Positions 1 through 7,428 of a DNA stretch of 64,000 bases are shown one piece after another. The stretch comes from Alkalimarinus alittae. GTDB taxonomy: Bacteria; Pseudomonadota; Gammaproteobacteria; Pseudomonadales; Oleiphilaceae. Positions within the stretch are counted from its first letter, which is position 1; each line of letters begins with the position of its first letter. The notes below the pieces were generated by a model that ran no database searches, was not told the DNA's origin, and saw only the letters and a program-made list of their open reading frames with translations. Where the stretch lies: the NCBI RefSeq assembly GCF_026016465.1, contig NZ_CP100390.1:1898001-1962000 (forward strand). Direction: 5' to 3'. The position numbers were made by a program, and so were the translations under genes.

Positions 1-55
1 CAGCCGAAACAGTGGACTTGTGTGCCGAGGTGTAGCTGGCGGAAGTTGCCACCAT
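1..55 (-). CDS. Possible start of a leftward gene (partial)
   Basis: An open frame on the minus strand begins at an ATG at 55 and runs off the left edge (18 codons, starting MVATSASYTS). It is preceded by an A-rich, weakly Shine-Dalgarno-like AGAAG. Just upstream lie two direct copies of a 14-bp motif (81-94 and 102-115). That layout fits a regulated promoter for a leftward gene or the end of a transposable element. The fragment is too short to identify a family. Confidence 0.25.
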   Translation of the reverse strand, partial: MVATSASYTSAHKSTVSA

Positions 56-80
56 AATTTCTTCTTTTGTAGTCTTCACC

Positions 81-115
81 AAAAGTTTACATAACTTCCC
101 TAAAAGTTTACATAA
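81..115. repeat. Two direct 14-bp repeats, 21 bp apart
   Basis: AAAAGTTTACATAA occurs at 81-94 and again at 102-115, exactly 21 bp (two helical turns) apart. The first copy contains the dyad AAGTT-N5-AACTT; the second is slightly degenerate (AAGTT-N5-AATTT). Helically phased copies suggest two protein-binding sites, either tandem operators for the possible leftward gene starting at 55 or transposase sites at an element end (IS21-type ends carry repeated motifs). The identity is inference. Confidence 0.5.
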
Positions 116-284
116 TTTGCACCATATGCCTGCATAGACTACCTTGTTAGTAAGTCGACTATCCATTGGGCTGGGCTATGTATGGGAAAAATGTTGGATG
201 TTCTCGTATAAAAAATTTCTTTAAATTTGCTAGTTCTAAAATGGGGACTGTTTTTACAATTGAGTCTCTGCTTAGGTTTGATAT

Positions 285-686
285 ATGTTTTCTGATTACG
301 GTATAACCTCAGGGGAAGAACTTTTGGTTGTAGTTCAGTTCCCTGTGGCAACCTCATACCGATACGTTGTTAAAAATGAATTAAGTGAGTACTTTCCCGG
401 AATTCCTGATGAAGTTGAGTCGGGTTTTATACCTAGTTTGAGGCGCATATCAGATGCCCGGGTTGAATTGAATATTAATGGTAAAATCACATTATTTCTT
501 CCACCTGAGGGTGAAGGTGGTGAAGATGTTGATTGGGATGTCTATCCACCAGGAAGTGAAGCACCAAATGTAGTTTGGGAGGTGTTTGATTTTGTTGTTG
601 CGAGTGATGGCAGCGTCACTGTGGTACCTTTAAATAACTGGCTACCCCAAACTGAATGGGACTCACCTCCGCCACCAGCATTATAA
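285..686 (+). CDS. Hypothetical acidic protein, 133 aa
   Basis: I do not recognise this protein. It has no signal peptide or membrane segment, is rich in acidic residues (a GEGGEDVDWD stretch near residue 80) and ends in a short run of prolines (SPPPPAL). A TGA lies six bases upstream of the ATG in the same frame, so translation cannot start much further upstream. The ribosome site is weak (TAGGT). A rho-independent terminator follows directly at 705-740, which supports a real transcript. It stands alone between the possible leftward gene and another orphan gene. It could be an accessory protein tied to an element at the left edge, but nothing in the sequence proves this. Confidence 0.5.
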   Translation: MFSDYGITSGEELLVVVQFPVATSYRYVVKNELSEYFPGIPDEVESGFIPSLRRISDARVELNINGKITLFLPPEGEGGEDVDWDVYPPGSEAPNVVWEVFDFVVASDGSVTVVPLNNWLPQTEWDSPPPPAL

Positions 687-704
687 CGCTAGAAGAATGT
701 TTTG

Positions 705-740
705 AAGCCCTATCAGGTGTTAAGCTTGCTAGGGTTTTTT
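705..740 (+). terminator. Rho-independent terminator
   Basis: An 8-bp stem (AAGCCCTA pairing with TAGGGTTT, one G-T wobble) is followed by a run of six Ts. It sits 19 bp after the stop of the 133-aa gene. Confidence 0.7.
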
Positions 741-847
741 AAATTAGGGAAAAGCTAATGTTAAAATTTCTTTTTTAGTTACAAGCAAGTACATAAGGAA
801 TAAAATGTTTGCCTTTACCGCACACTTAACATTTAAGGGATTATCAA

Positions 848-1219
848 ATGAATTTTTATCAGATTAAGCCGACCTCCGCACGCATTGTGTTTTCTCTTTA
901 CCTAATCTTATTTTCTATAACGAGCAATGCTGAAACGGGTGTAGTAGTTCACGGGGAAACGGAAGAAGCCTGCTCGGAAACAGTAATGACGACACAAATG
1001 TACGATATGATGTCTGGAATGATGGAAGTATCTAAGGGGGCATGCCCTTTAGTAAACGCTAAAGGAAAAGAGATATTTGGGGGATGTAAACACCTATCAG
1101 GCGATGGTGTTGATTGGTTTTATGATATTCCTGAATTTTATTCTGGTCCAAACTTCAAGACTGAAATTCAGAAAAGCTGTGATGAATGGGTGCAGGCAGG
1201 TGCTGACTGGCGTAAGTAA
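848..1219 (+). CDS. Hypothetical secreted protein, 123 aa
   Basis: I do not recognise this small exported protein. The N-terminus has a clear signal peptide: a basic start, the hydrophobic core IVFSLYLILFSI and a likely cleavage after SNA (about residue 28). The mature part, about 95 residues, holds four cysteines (in EEACSET, KGACPL, GGCKHL and KSCDEW), which could form two disulfides in the periplasm. The ATG has an AAGGGA ribosome site at good spacing. No partner gene is adjacent: an orphan lies upstream and the convergent nsrR downstream. A function cannot be assigned. Confidence 0.65.
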   Translation: MNFYQIKPTSARIVFSLYLILFSITSNAETGVVVHGETEEACSETVMTTQMYDMMSGMMEVSKGACPLVNAKGKEIFGGCKHLSGDGVDWFYDIPEFYSGPNFKTEIQKSCDEWVQAGADWRK

Positions 1220-1370
1220 TTATAGAGTTAACGAGCCAGCGGGTTTAGGGTTTGCATTCTTGTAAGCCCTGTTCGATGTTAAGCCTTGCCGTAACAGCGT
1301 CATGATGTTATTTGTCTCCAATACGCTTAATGGTTTGAATGCCTGGTTGTTTTAGCTAAATAGGGCGAAG

Positions 1371-1399
1371 AAACCCTGACTCCGCTTCGCTGCATCAAG
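1371..1399 (+). repeat. REP-like 29-bp repeat, copy 1
   Basis: This 29-bp stretch matches 3688-3716 at 26 of 29 positions, in the same orientation. Both start AAACCCTGA and end CGCTGCATCAAG. The two copies bracket the nsrR-hmp pair. The CCCTGA...ATCA(A)GG layout resembles REP-type intergenic palindromes. Confidence 0.6.
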
Positions 1400-1444
1400 T
1401 ATATTTACTCATCTATTAAGTTCATATCTAATCATTTTAATTAG

Positions 1445-1470
1445 TAACACCTGCTTGAGCAGCGGTGTTA
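1445..1470 (-). terminator. Stem-loop downstream of nsrR
   Basis: Reading leftwards, TAACAC pairs with GTGTTA and CTGC with GCAG around a TCAA tetraloop, with a two-base bulge. It lies 27 bp past the nsrR stop. The following T-tract is poor, so termination strength is uncertain. Confidence 0.5.
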
Positions 1471-1496
1471 ATGATTCACTAGTTTATATTCTTCGA

Positions 1497-1931
1497 TCAA
1501 CCATCGCCCCTTTGTTCACGCATGGGGATTCTGTTTTGTGTGGTATTGGCTAGCGTGTATTGATTCATAGTGTTGATAAAGTTTTGCATGGCTTCTTGAA
1601 GGTAGTGTTTTAGTTGGCATGAAACCGTTAAGTTGCAAGTGTTACTCTCTGGGTCAAAACACTCCGCCGTATTCATGGTAGGTTCAAATTGCATTATTAA
1701 GTCGCCTAATCGAGTTTTATCAGTGTTTTCGGTTAATCTGATGCCTCCATTTTTCCCTTTTGTGCTCTTGATGTATCCAAGGCGAGATAAGTTGTGTACG
1801 ACTTTAACGAGGTGGTTTTGAGAGATGTTGTGGTATTCAGCGACTTCTTTAACGGTGCACAAGCGCGTTGAGTGCGTGTTTAAATACATAAGCGTACGAA
1901 GCGAATAATCTGTAAATCGTGTAATTTGCAT
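1497..1931 (-). CDS. nsrR: Rrf2-family nitric-oxide-sensing repressor NsrR
   Basis: This 144-aa protein has the Rrf2 winged-helix layout: it opens MQITRFTDYSLRTLMYL, and the recognition helix region reads ISQNHLVKVVHNL. Three cysteines at positions 91, 99 and 105 match the [Fe-S] ligands of NsrR, which loses DNA binding when the cluster reacts with nitric oxide. The gene diverges from hmp, the classic NsrR target, with 104 bp between the starts. A 23-bp imperfect palindrome in that gap resembles the NsrR operator and could repress both genes. Length, cysteine spacing and neighbour agree, so the identification is firm. A partial degraded copy of the 3' end of this gene lies at about 9855-9964. 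Confidence 0.93.
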   Translation of the reverse strand: MQITRFTDYSLRTLMYLNTHSTRLCTVKEVAEYHNISQNHLVKVVHNLSRLGYIKSTKGKNGGIRLTENTDKTRLGDLIMQFEPTMNTAECFDPESNTCNLTVSCQLKHYLQEAMQNFINTMNQYTLANTTQNRIPMREQRGDG

Positions 1932-1965
1932 TAAAGTCTCTGGCTTAATTTTTTTATTGTACTGA

Positions 1966-1995
1966 TTGACTAATTCTACTATAACAAATCATAAT
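1966..1995 (+). promoter_or_regulatory. Probable sigma-70 promoter of hmp
   Basis: A TTGACT -35 element (1966-1971) and a CATAAT -10 element (1990-1995) are separated by 18 bp. The -10 overlaps the left edge of the putative NsrR operator, a natural arrangement for repression. Confidence 0.5.
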
Positions 1996-2015
1996 GTGTA
2001 TTATAAATATATATT
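1993..2015. promoter_or_regulatory. Putative NsrR operator
   Basis: A 23-bp imperfect palindrome has 8 of 11 complementary pairs around a central base. Its arms are AATGTGTATTA and AAATATATATT. NsrR sites are known to have an 11-1-11 AT-rich form, and this one sits between the divergent nsrR and hmp starts. It overlaps the presumed hmp -10 and lies 20 bp before the hmp ATG. Confidence 0.6.
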
Positions 2016-2035
2016 AGGTTTTTATAGGATTATCT

Positions 2036-3274
2036 ATGTTAGATCAGAAAGCTATTCGTATCGTAAAATCTACCGTGCCTATCTTGCAAGAGCATGGGGA
2101 AACGCTAACAAAGCACTTTTACAAACGAATGTTCGCGCACAACCCTGAAGTAGCGCCTCTCTTTAATAACTCTAATCAGTCCGGCGGAACACAGCAGCGT
2201 GCATTAGCAGGTGCAATTGCGGCCTATGCAGCAAATATTGATAATCTCGAAGTATTAGGAGGCGCGATAGAGCTTATTACCAATAAGCATGTCTCGTTAC
2301 AAATTAAGCCTGAGCATTACCCTATTGTAGGTGAGAACTTACTGGCGTCTATCAAAGAAGTTTTGGGGGATGGGGCGACAGATGACGTGATTGACGCGTG
2401 GGCTAAAGCGTATGGTTTTTTAGCTGACATTATGATTGGTCGTGAAAAACAAGTGTATGAAGATAATGCAACTAAAGAGGGTGGTTGGGAAGGCTTTCGG
2501 TCATTTAAAATAGAGCGTAAAGTCGAAGAAAGTAGTGTTATTACCTCATTTTATCTCAAACCTGAAGATGGTGGTAAAGTGCCGTCTTATCTAGCAGGGC
2601 AATATATTACGGTACGAACATCTACACCTGAAGGAGGGACTACTATGAGAAACTATAGTCTTTCTGATAAGCCGGGTAACGATTATTTTCGTATCAGTGT
2701 TAAAAAAGAAACAGATCCACAGCCAGGTATCCCTGATGGTTATGTATCTAATAAATTGCATAAAGAGTATGAAGTGGGTGACACGTTAGAAGTAGCACCC
2801 CCTTGTGGTGATTTTTATCTTAATACTCACGACCAACATAAGCGTCCGTTGGTCTTAATGGCGGCAGGTATCGGTATTACCCCGATATTAAGTATTTTAC
2901 AGACCGCATTAGAAGCCATGCCTGAGCGAGACGTTATCGTGATTCATGGCAGTCTTAACGAAGACGTTCAGGCGTTTAAGTCAACGCTCGAAGCACTCAG
3001 CGAAAAACACCCAAAACTAAGTGTTCATTTCCGTTATAGTGATCCCGTTAAAGAGGGTGTTTCACGCGAAGGAAATGCATCTACAGGGTTTGTTGATGCT
3101 GAATTGATCGAATCATTGATTCCATCACGCCATGCCGATTATTACTTTTGTGGGCCAAAGCCATTCATGGTTAATATCTATCACGAATTACTGATGTGGG
3201 GGATTCCCGCGTCACAAGTACACTTTGAATTTTTTGGCCCAAGGGAAGCGTTAGAAAAGCCTGCTGCTGTTTAG
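2036..3274 (+). CDS. hmp: Flavohemoprotein / nitric oxide dioxygenase Hmp
   Basis: This cytoplasmic enzyme oxidises nitric oxide to nitrate using O2 and NAD(P)H. The 412-aa protein has an N-terminal globin domain (about 1-140), a FAD-binding domain (about 150-255, motif RNYSLSD) and a C-terminal NAD-binding domain (AAGIGITP, FCGPKPFM). The haem-pocket residues fall at the same numbers as in E. coli Hmp: proximal His85, distal Tyr29 and Gln53. The length is usual for the family. It is divergent from nsrR and probably repressed by it through the 1993-2015 palindrome. No co-transcribed gene follows; about 530 bp of mostly empty AT-rich sequence separates it from the next gene. Bases 2288-2317, covering the His85 codon, recur perfectly in a relic at 9966-9995. 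Confidence 0.97.
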   Translation: MLDQKAIRIVKSTVPILQEHGETLTKHFYKRMFAHNPEVAPLFNNSNQSGGTQQRALAGAIAAYAANIDNLEVLGGAIELITNKHVSLQIKPEHYPIVGENLLASIKEVLGDGATDDVIDAWAKAYGFLADIMIGREKQVYEDNATKEGGWEGFRSFKIERKVEESSVITSFYLKPEDGGKVPSYLAGQYITVRTSTPEGGTTMRNYSLSDKPGNDYFRISVKKETDPQPGIPDGYVSNKLHKEYEVGDTLEVAPPCGDFYLNTHDQHKRPLVLMAAGIGITPILSILQTALEAMPERDVIVIHGSLNEDVQAFKSTLEALSEKHPKLSVHFRYSDPVKEGVSREGNASTGFVDAELIESLIPSRHADYYFCGPKPFMVNIYHELLMWGIPASQVHFEFFGPREALEKPAAV

Positions 3275-3687
3275 TTAAGCCTTTAAAGAGCAGGGGTAAC
3301 TTACTTCTGTAGTTATCGCTGTCTAATAAAGGTGGAGGTATTCATCTAAAAGAGCAATATATTTAACAGAGCCAAGCTAGAATAAAATGATTAAATGAAA
3401 AATTTATGTTATTGTTATTTCGATGTTTTTAACATTAAATTGATGCTGAAAGCCTATGTAAACATATGGTTAATATTTATGTAATTATATGGTTTAAATA
3501 TCTCCATAACTTATTGATAATGGCGCTACCTTATGTAATCTTTTAGGAAAGGCGACATTTGAAATCATCGCAAAAGTTAACATACCTACCTATAGTAATT
3601 CTAAATTTCACTTTTCAATTTTTAATACCTCTAATTCTAAATATGTATTGAACAATTATGCGTTAAATCATGGATTCTTAAATCTTT
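3275..3687. other. AT-rich gene-free stretch
   Basis: About 410 bp downstream of hmp are strongly AT-rich. I see no convincing open frame, strong terminator hairpin or RNA gene in it. The REP-like element begins directly after. Confidence 0.5.
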
Positions 3688-3791
3688 AAACCCTGATTTC
3701 GCTGCGCTGCATCAAGGCTACAAAGACAAAATGCAGTGGCTTGTATATGAGCTGTAGCCGTGATGAAAGGAGGAACGACTGGAATCAAGGG
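3688..3791. repeat. REPIN-like element with imperfect inverted ends
   Basis: The left end (3688-3721: AACCCTGATT...CATCAAGGCTACA) is mirrored by the right end (3753-3791: TGTAGCCGTGATG...AATCAAGGG), giving a roughly 100-bp imperfect inverted-repeat unit. The left half is the second copy of the 29-bp repeat at 1371-1399. The arrangement resembles two REP sequences facing each other. It lies between hmp and the convergent response-regulator gene. Confidence 0.55.
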
Positions 3792-3801
3792 AATGGTTAA
3801 T

Positions 3802-5190
3802 CTAGACGTCACTATTAAGCCCATATCTAGCAATCTTTTTCAGTAATCCCTGCCGTGATAGCCCAAGTTGTGCGGCGGCTCTTGTTCGGTTTTGGTTGTG
3901 TTGATTTAATGCCTGGCTGATGAGTCTTATTTCTAATGCGGTGACTTGTGCTTCTAATGTTTTATGATTGGTGTCAGGTGTTTGATGATTGGTATCAGGC
4001 GTTTGTGGTTGAGATGGTTCCGCTTGGCCGGTGAGAAATTGAATCTCTTGAAGGCCTATTGTATCGCCTGTTGTTAAAGCGATCAGGCTATCTAGTGTGT
4101 TTTTTAGTTCGCGTACATTACCAGGCCAGGTTTGTTGATTAATCCATGCCATTGCGTCGGCACTGATGTGTAAAGTGGATTTTTCTGGTTGAGCTTTCTG
4201 AATAATTGAGTGCACTAGAATGGCAAGGTCTTCGGGTCTTTCGACTAAAGCTTGTGTCTTAATGGTGACCCCTTTAATGCGATAGAAGAGGTCGTCTCTA
4301 AAGTGACCTTGTTCAATAGCAGAGGGGAGGTCTCGGTTAGTGGCGCTGACTAGGCGTACATCGATGTGTTCCATTTCACGGCCCCCTACCGGAAAGTAGC
4401 ACCCCTCTTGAAGCACTCTTAGTAATTTAACTTGCATTGATGGCGGCATTTCGCCGATTTCATCTAAAAACAATGTGCCTTGGTCTGCCATGCTAAGTAA
4501 GCCCTTGCGGTCTTTGTCGGCTCCGGTGAAAGCGCCTTTTTTATAGCCAAATAGTTCGCTTTCTAAAAGTTCGGAAGGGATCGCTCCACAGTGTACTGAA
4601 ATGAACGCCTGGTTCTTTCGTTGACTATGTTGATGCAGGGCTTTAGCGATGATTTCTTTTCCAGTTCCGCTGGGGCCTTGGATGAGTACCGGAACCTCAG
4701 TGTTGGCAATGCGTTTAATCAGGTTGCGGGTGTTGATTACGCTAGGGCTGACGCCGAGTAACCCCATGTCATCGTCGGTGGGGGGGTGTTGTTCTTTAAG
4801 TGTATTAAGTTCTTGTTGTAGTTGGCGTTTGTTAATGGCTCGTTGCACCACGATTAGAAGAAGGTCGGGGTCAATGGGTTTGCTGATGAAGTCCCAAGCG
4901 CCTAAACGCATTGCATCGAGTGCCAGTGCCTTTTCGTTATGAGCGGTGATGACGACTACCGGTACTTCGCCATAGTGTGGAAGTAGCTGCAGACCTTCTT
5001 CAGGCAAAAAACTGGGGGGGAGAGAGAGGTCGTGTATGACCAAATCAAATGACTGAGCAGTAAATAGCGTAAGGGCTTGTTTCCCATCTCCGCAGCTAAC
5101 GACTTCATAGCCTGCTTGTGTTAACCATAAACTACAGAGTTCACAGAATGCGGCTTCGTCATCAATGAGTAATATGCGGGCTTTTTTCAT
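3802..5190 (-). CDS. Sigma-54-dependent response regulator (NtrC family)
   Basis: This 462-aa activator receives phosphate from its partner kinase and opens sigma-54 promoters. It has a receiver domain (1-120) with acidic pair Asp10-Asp11, phospho-acceptor Asp54, Thr82 and Lys104. A central AAA+ domain (about 143-380) shows Walker A GPSGTGKE (172-179), the sigma-54-contact loop GAFTGA (219-224) and a DEIGEMP Walker B. The Fis-type helix-turn-helix is at the C-terminus ([19 protein letters not shown]). The linker before the helix-turn-helix repeats QTPDTNH. Its ATG overlaps the kinase stop by one base (TAATG), so the two are translationally coupled. A likely target is the divergent cyd operon, which has a good -24/-12 promoter and an upstream palindrome. 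Confidence 0.92.
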   Translation of the reverse strand: MKKARILLIDDEAAFCELCSLWLTQAGYEVVSCGDGKQALTLFTAQSFDLVIHDLSLPPSFLPEEGLQLLPHYGEVPVVVITAHNEKALALDAMRLGAWDFISKPIDPDLLLIVVQRAINKRQLQQELNTLKEQHPPTDDDMGLLGVSPSVINTRNLIKRIANTEVPVLIQGPSGTGKEIIAKALHQHSQRKNQAFISVHCGAIPSELLESELFGYKKGAFTGADKDRKGLLSMADQGTLFLDEIGEMPPSMQVKLLRVLQEGCYFPVGGREMEHIDVRLVSATNRDLPSAIEQGHFRDDLFYRIKGVTIKTQALVERPEDLAILVHSIIQKAQPEKSTLHISADAMAWINQQTWPGNVRELKNTLDSLIALTTGDTIGLQEIQFLTGQAEPSQPQTPDTNHQTPDTNHKTLEAQVTALEIRLISQALNQHNQNRTRAAAQLGLSRQGLLKKIARYGLNSDV

Positions 5191-7103
5191 TATGAGGCTC
5201 TATGTGTACTTGGGTGGATAATAATGGCATTAGGTCGATCGATGCTGCGTGGTATTTCAATGGAGAAAGTAACAGGCCATCCAGCATCTGTATGGTGCCA
5301 AACTCGGCCATGGTGGGCGTCTATGATGCGTCTTACAATGGCAAGACCTAGGCCGCTTCCTCCGCTGCGATTACTAACAAATGGTGAAAATAACTGACCC
5401 TGAATGTTTTGCGGGATGGAGGGCCCATTGTTATGAATATTGATCTGAATCTGCTGTTGGTTTGTGTGAGCGTCTACCTCAATAAGCCCTTCAGGTGTTT
5501 GATTAACAAAGGCTGCTGCGTTCTCTAATAAATTAGTCAAGACTTGATGGAGTTTTTGAGGGTCAGCATAGGTATTGAGCTCGTTAGTTATGTTGACATG
5601 AATCTTAACGTTGAATAACTGTTGAGTCTGGCGAGCCACGTTTTCAATAAGCGAGGTTATTTGAATGTTTTCGGAGCGTAGTTGAATCTGGCCTGCATAA
5701 CTTAATACATCCTGAATCAACTGTTCAGCTCGCTGCACTTGATTGCTAATGTGTGTCTGAATGGAAGGGTCAGTTTGAACTGCGGCCATATTAATAATAT
5801 TCAGAGGGTTTCGTAGTTCGTGGGCAATGGTTGCGGTGAGGCCGCCTAGTTCTACTAAATGTTCTTGTGCGAGTTTTTGACGTTCTGCGGCAGCTAGTTT
5901 CATGCCTCTATCCAACGCGGCGCAGGTTGTGGGTAGCAAGCTAGTGACTATTTCAGCTAAGTGCTGCTCACTGGGTGTTGCGTTTCTCCAGCCCACCAAT
6001 TTGCATTGCCAGTGCTCATTATCGTTAGTGTTGACTTGATTGATGATAAACGCAGGATGCTCTGTAGTGAGGAGAGGTTGGTTGATAGCAACGTCTATGA
6101 GGGTCGGGCTGTTGCGTGACCAGAGTTGTTTAATTGTATCGCTTAGCTCAAGCCAGTCTTTCGCCTGGTCGAGTTTGTATCCCCACTGGTCAAGTTTAAG
6201 CTGGTCGAATCGAATTTCTGGGTACACCAGGCGGTTAGCAAATTGTTGAGCAGGGCCATAAAGTAAGCCCGCTATTAATAATAAGGCGGATGAATAGATT
6301 AACAATTGCCAAAGAGGGATTTCGGATAATTCGGTAAGGCCCCAGCGGGTGGATATTGCAAGGAATACTGACATGACCAACATGGTGATGACCAGTAGGG
6401 CCAACCAGACCACTGCTCTGTTGACCAGTCGATTGACTTCGACCAGTTGATAGCGCACGACTGCGTAAACCAGTAATAAGCTGTAGGTAGGCAGCGCTAA
6501 CATTGGATAAGGGTATGTATTCAGTCCGATTGAAGGAGATATAAAACTAATAGCTAAAACAAAACCAAGTCCGCCAACAATGAACATGGCCGTTATTGAT
6601 CGTCGCTGGTTGGCTGGGCAAACGCGTAATGCCTGCAGTAATATGAGGTGTGCGATGACTCCAAGCAATGCCGTATAGGCTAAGTTAATCCAGCCCGGTG
6701 AGTGAAGTGAAATAAAGTGAGGAAAGGTTAGCCAGGGTTTAAGTTCCGCGCCTGTTAGTGCAACGCTGCCTGCTGTCACAATGCCTGCTATGACATAAAG
6801 CAGCCAGAACTTGTTCTGATACCGTTTAAGTTTAGGAATAAACTCCGTACAAAACGCCAGCACAAAATGTAAAAAGGCGGTGGGGAGTAGAGGGCTGCTT
6901 AACAATAGGGGAATAGCCCACTGTGATGCGCCTTTTATGGCGAGTAAGTGACCCGTACACCAAAAAGCCAGCGCAATACAGTAGGCCGCTAGAGCCCTTA
7001 ACGATACCGATTCGCTAGCTCTATACCAGAGCCAAACACCGACCAAGCTGGCACTGGCTATAGTGGCCCACATTGAAAGAGAAAATGCAGTCATTGAGTT
7101 CAT
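5190..7103 (-). CDS. Membrane sensor histidine kinase
   Basis: This 637-aa kinase has about nine predicted membrane helices in its first 285 residues, then a cytoplasmic segment of about 115 residues with no motif I recognise (GAF-like at most). The dimerisation/phospho-acceptor box ATIAHELRNPLNII has His428, and the C-terminal ATPase domain shows NLLENAAAFVN and GGSGLGLAIVRRI. The multi-helix N-terminus suggests it senses something in or at the membrane, such as quinone or electron-flow state, but this is inference. It forms a two-gene operon with the sigma-54 regulator. The divergent cydAB oxidase 208 bp away is the obvious candidate target. The start is an ATG with a weak ribosome site; a second in-frame ATG lies three codons in. 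Confidence 0.9.
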   Translation of the reverse strand: MNSMTAFSLSMWATIASASLVGVWLWYRASESVSLRALAAYCIALAFWCTGHLLAIKGASQWAIPLLLSSPLLPTAFLHFVLAFCTEFIPKLKRYQNKFWLLYVIAGIVTAGSVALTGAELKPWLTFPHFISLHSPGWINLAYTALLGVIAHLILLQALRVCPANQRRSITAMFIVGGLGFVLAISFISPSIGLNTYPYPMLALPTYSLLLVYAVVRYQLVEVNRLVNRAVVWLALLVITMLVMSVFLAISTRWGLTELSEIPLWQLLIYSSALLLIAGLLYGPAQQFANRLVYPEIRFDQLKLDQWGYKLDQAKDWLELSDTIKQLWSRNSPTLIDVAINQPLLTTEHPAFIINQVNTNDNEHWQCKLVGWRNATPSEQHLAEIVTSLLPTTCAALDRGMKLAAAERQKLAQEHLVELGGLTATIAHELRNPLNIINMAAVQTDPSIQTHISNQVQRAEQLIQDVLSYAGQIQLRSENIQITSLIENVARQTQQLFNVKIHVNITNELNTYADPQKLHQVLTNLLENAAAFVNQTPEGLIEVDAHTNQQQIQINIHNNGPSIPQNIQGQLFSPFVSNRSGGSGLGLAIVRRIIDAHHGRVWHHTDAGWPVTFSIEIPRSIDRPNAIIIHPSTHRAS

Positions 7104-7135
7104 TTCAAGTATCTCAGTGCGACTTTTTAGGTTTA

Positions 7136-7158
7136 AACTGTAAATTTTGTTTACAGTT
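7136..7158. promoter_or_regulatory. Perfect 9-bp inverted repeat, likely upstream activator site
   Basis: AACTGTAAA (7136-7144) and TTTACAGTT (7150-7158) form a perfect inverted repeat with a 5-bp spacer. It lies about 95-117 bp upstream of the -24 element of the cyd promoter, a typical enhancer distance for an NtrC-type activator, and 33 bp upstream of the kinase start. The adjacent response regulator is the natural candidate ligand and could also autoregulate from here. Confidence 0.6.
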
Positions 7159-7214
7159 GTTTGTTGTTGTGGTGTAAACGGAGGTGTCGGTTGAGTATAA
7201 CTGACTTAGCCGAA

Positions 7215-7228
7215 TTGAGCTAGATCAA
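7215..7228. promoter_or_regulatory. Anr/FNR-like box
   Basis: TTGAG-CTAG-ATCAA differs at one base from the FNR/Anr consensus TTGAT-N4-ATCAA. It lies between the inverted repeat and the -24/-12 element upstream of the oxidase operon, consistent with oxygen-responsive control. Confidence 0.55.
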
Positions 7229-7252
7229 GGCTTAACGCTGATATTTGTGGGT

Positions 7253-7268
7253 TGGCTAGGTTATTGCT
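7253..7268 (+). promoter_or_regulatory. Putative sigma-54 (-24/-12) promoter of the cyd operon
   Basis: TGGCTAG-GTTA-TTGCT matches the sigma-54 consensus TGGCACR-N4-TTGCW at all but two specified positions and keeps the GG and GC dinucleotides at the correct spacing. Transcription would start near 7280, about 30 bp before the small leader gene. The gene next door encodes a sigma-54-dependent activator. Confidence 0.65.
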
Positions 7269-7311
7269 TTACTCATATTAACTAACGTTAAGCTGACTCA
7301 AGGAGATCAAA

Positions 7312-7428
7312 ATGGCTGAGTGGTTTTATTCTATATTAGGTGTGCTAGTGTTGGTGGGAGTTGCTGGAATGCTGACTCTGCTCCCTGTGCATATGGCTAG
7401 GTTCAAAGATAGCCAAGGAGAACAATGA
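7312..7428 (+). CDS. CydX-like small membrane peptide of cytochrome bd oxidase
   Basis: This 38-aa gene has an AAGGAG ribosome site and a single hydrophobic helix (about residues 5-25, around WFYSILGVLVLVGVAGML), then a short charged tail. Its stop overlaps the cydA start, so translation is coupled. Size, topology and the W-F-x-x-ILG opening resemble CydX/YbgT, the small third subunit that stabilises haems in bd oxidases. CydX and DUF2474-type peptides are usually encoded downstream of cydB, whereas this one is first in the operon, and I see no equivalent after cydB. Being a functional oxidase subunit is inference from position and shape. Confidence 0.7.
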   Translation: MAEWFYSILGVLVLVGVAGMLTLLPVHMARFKDSQGEQ

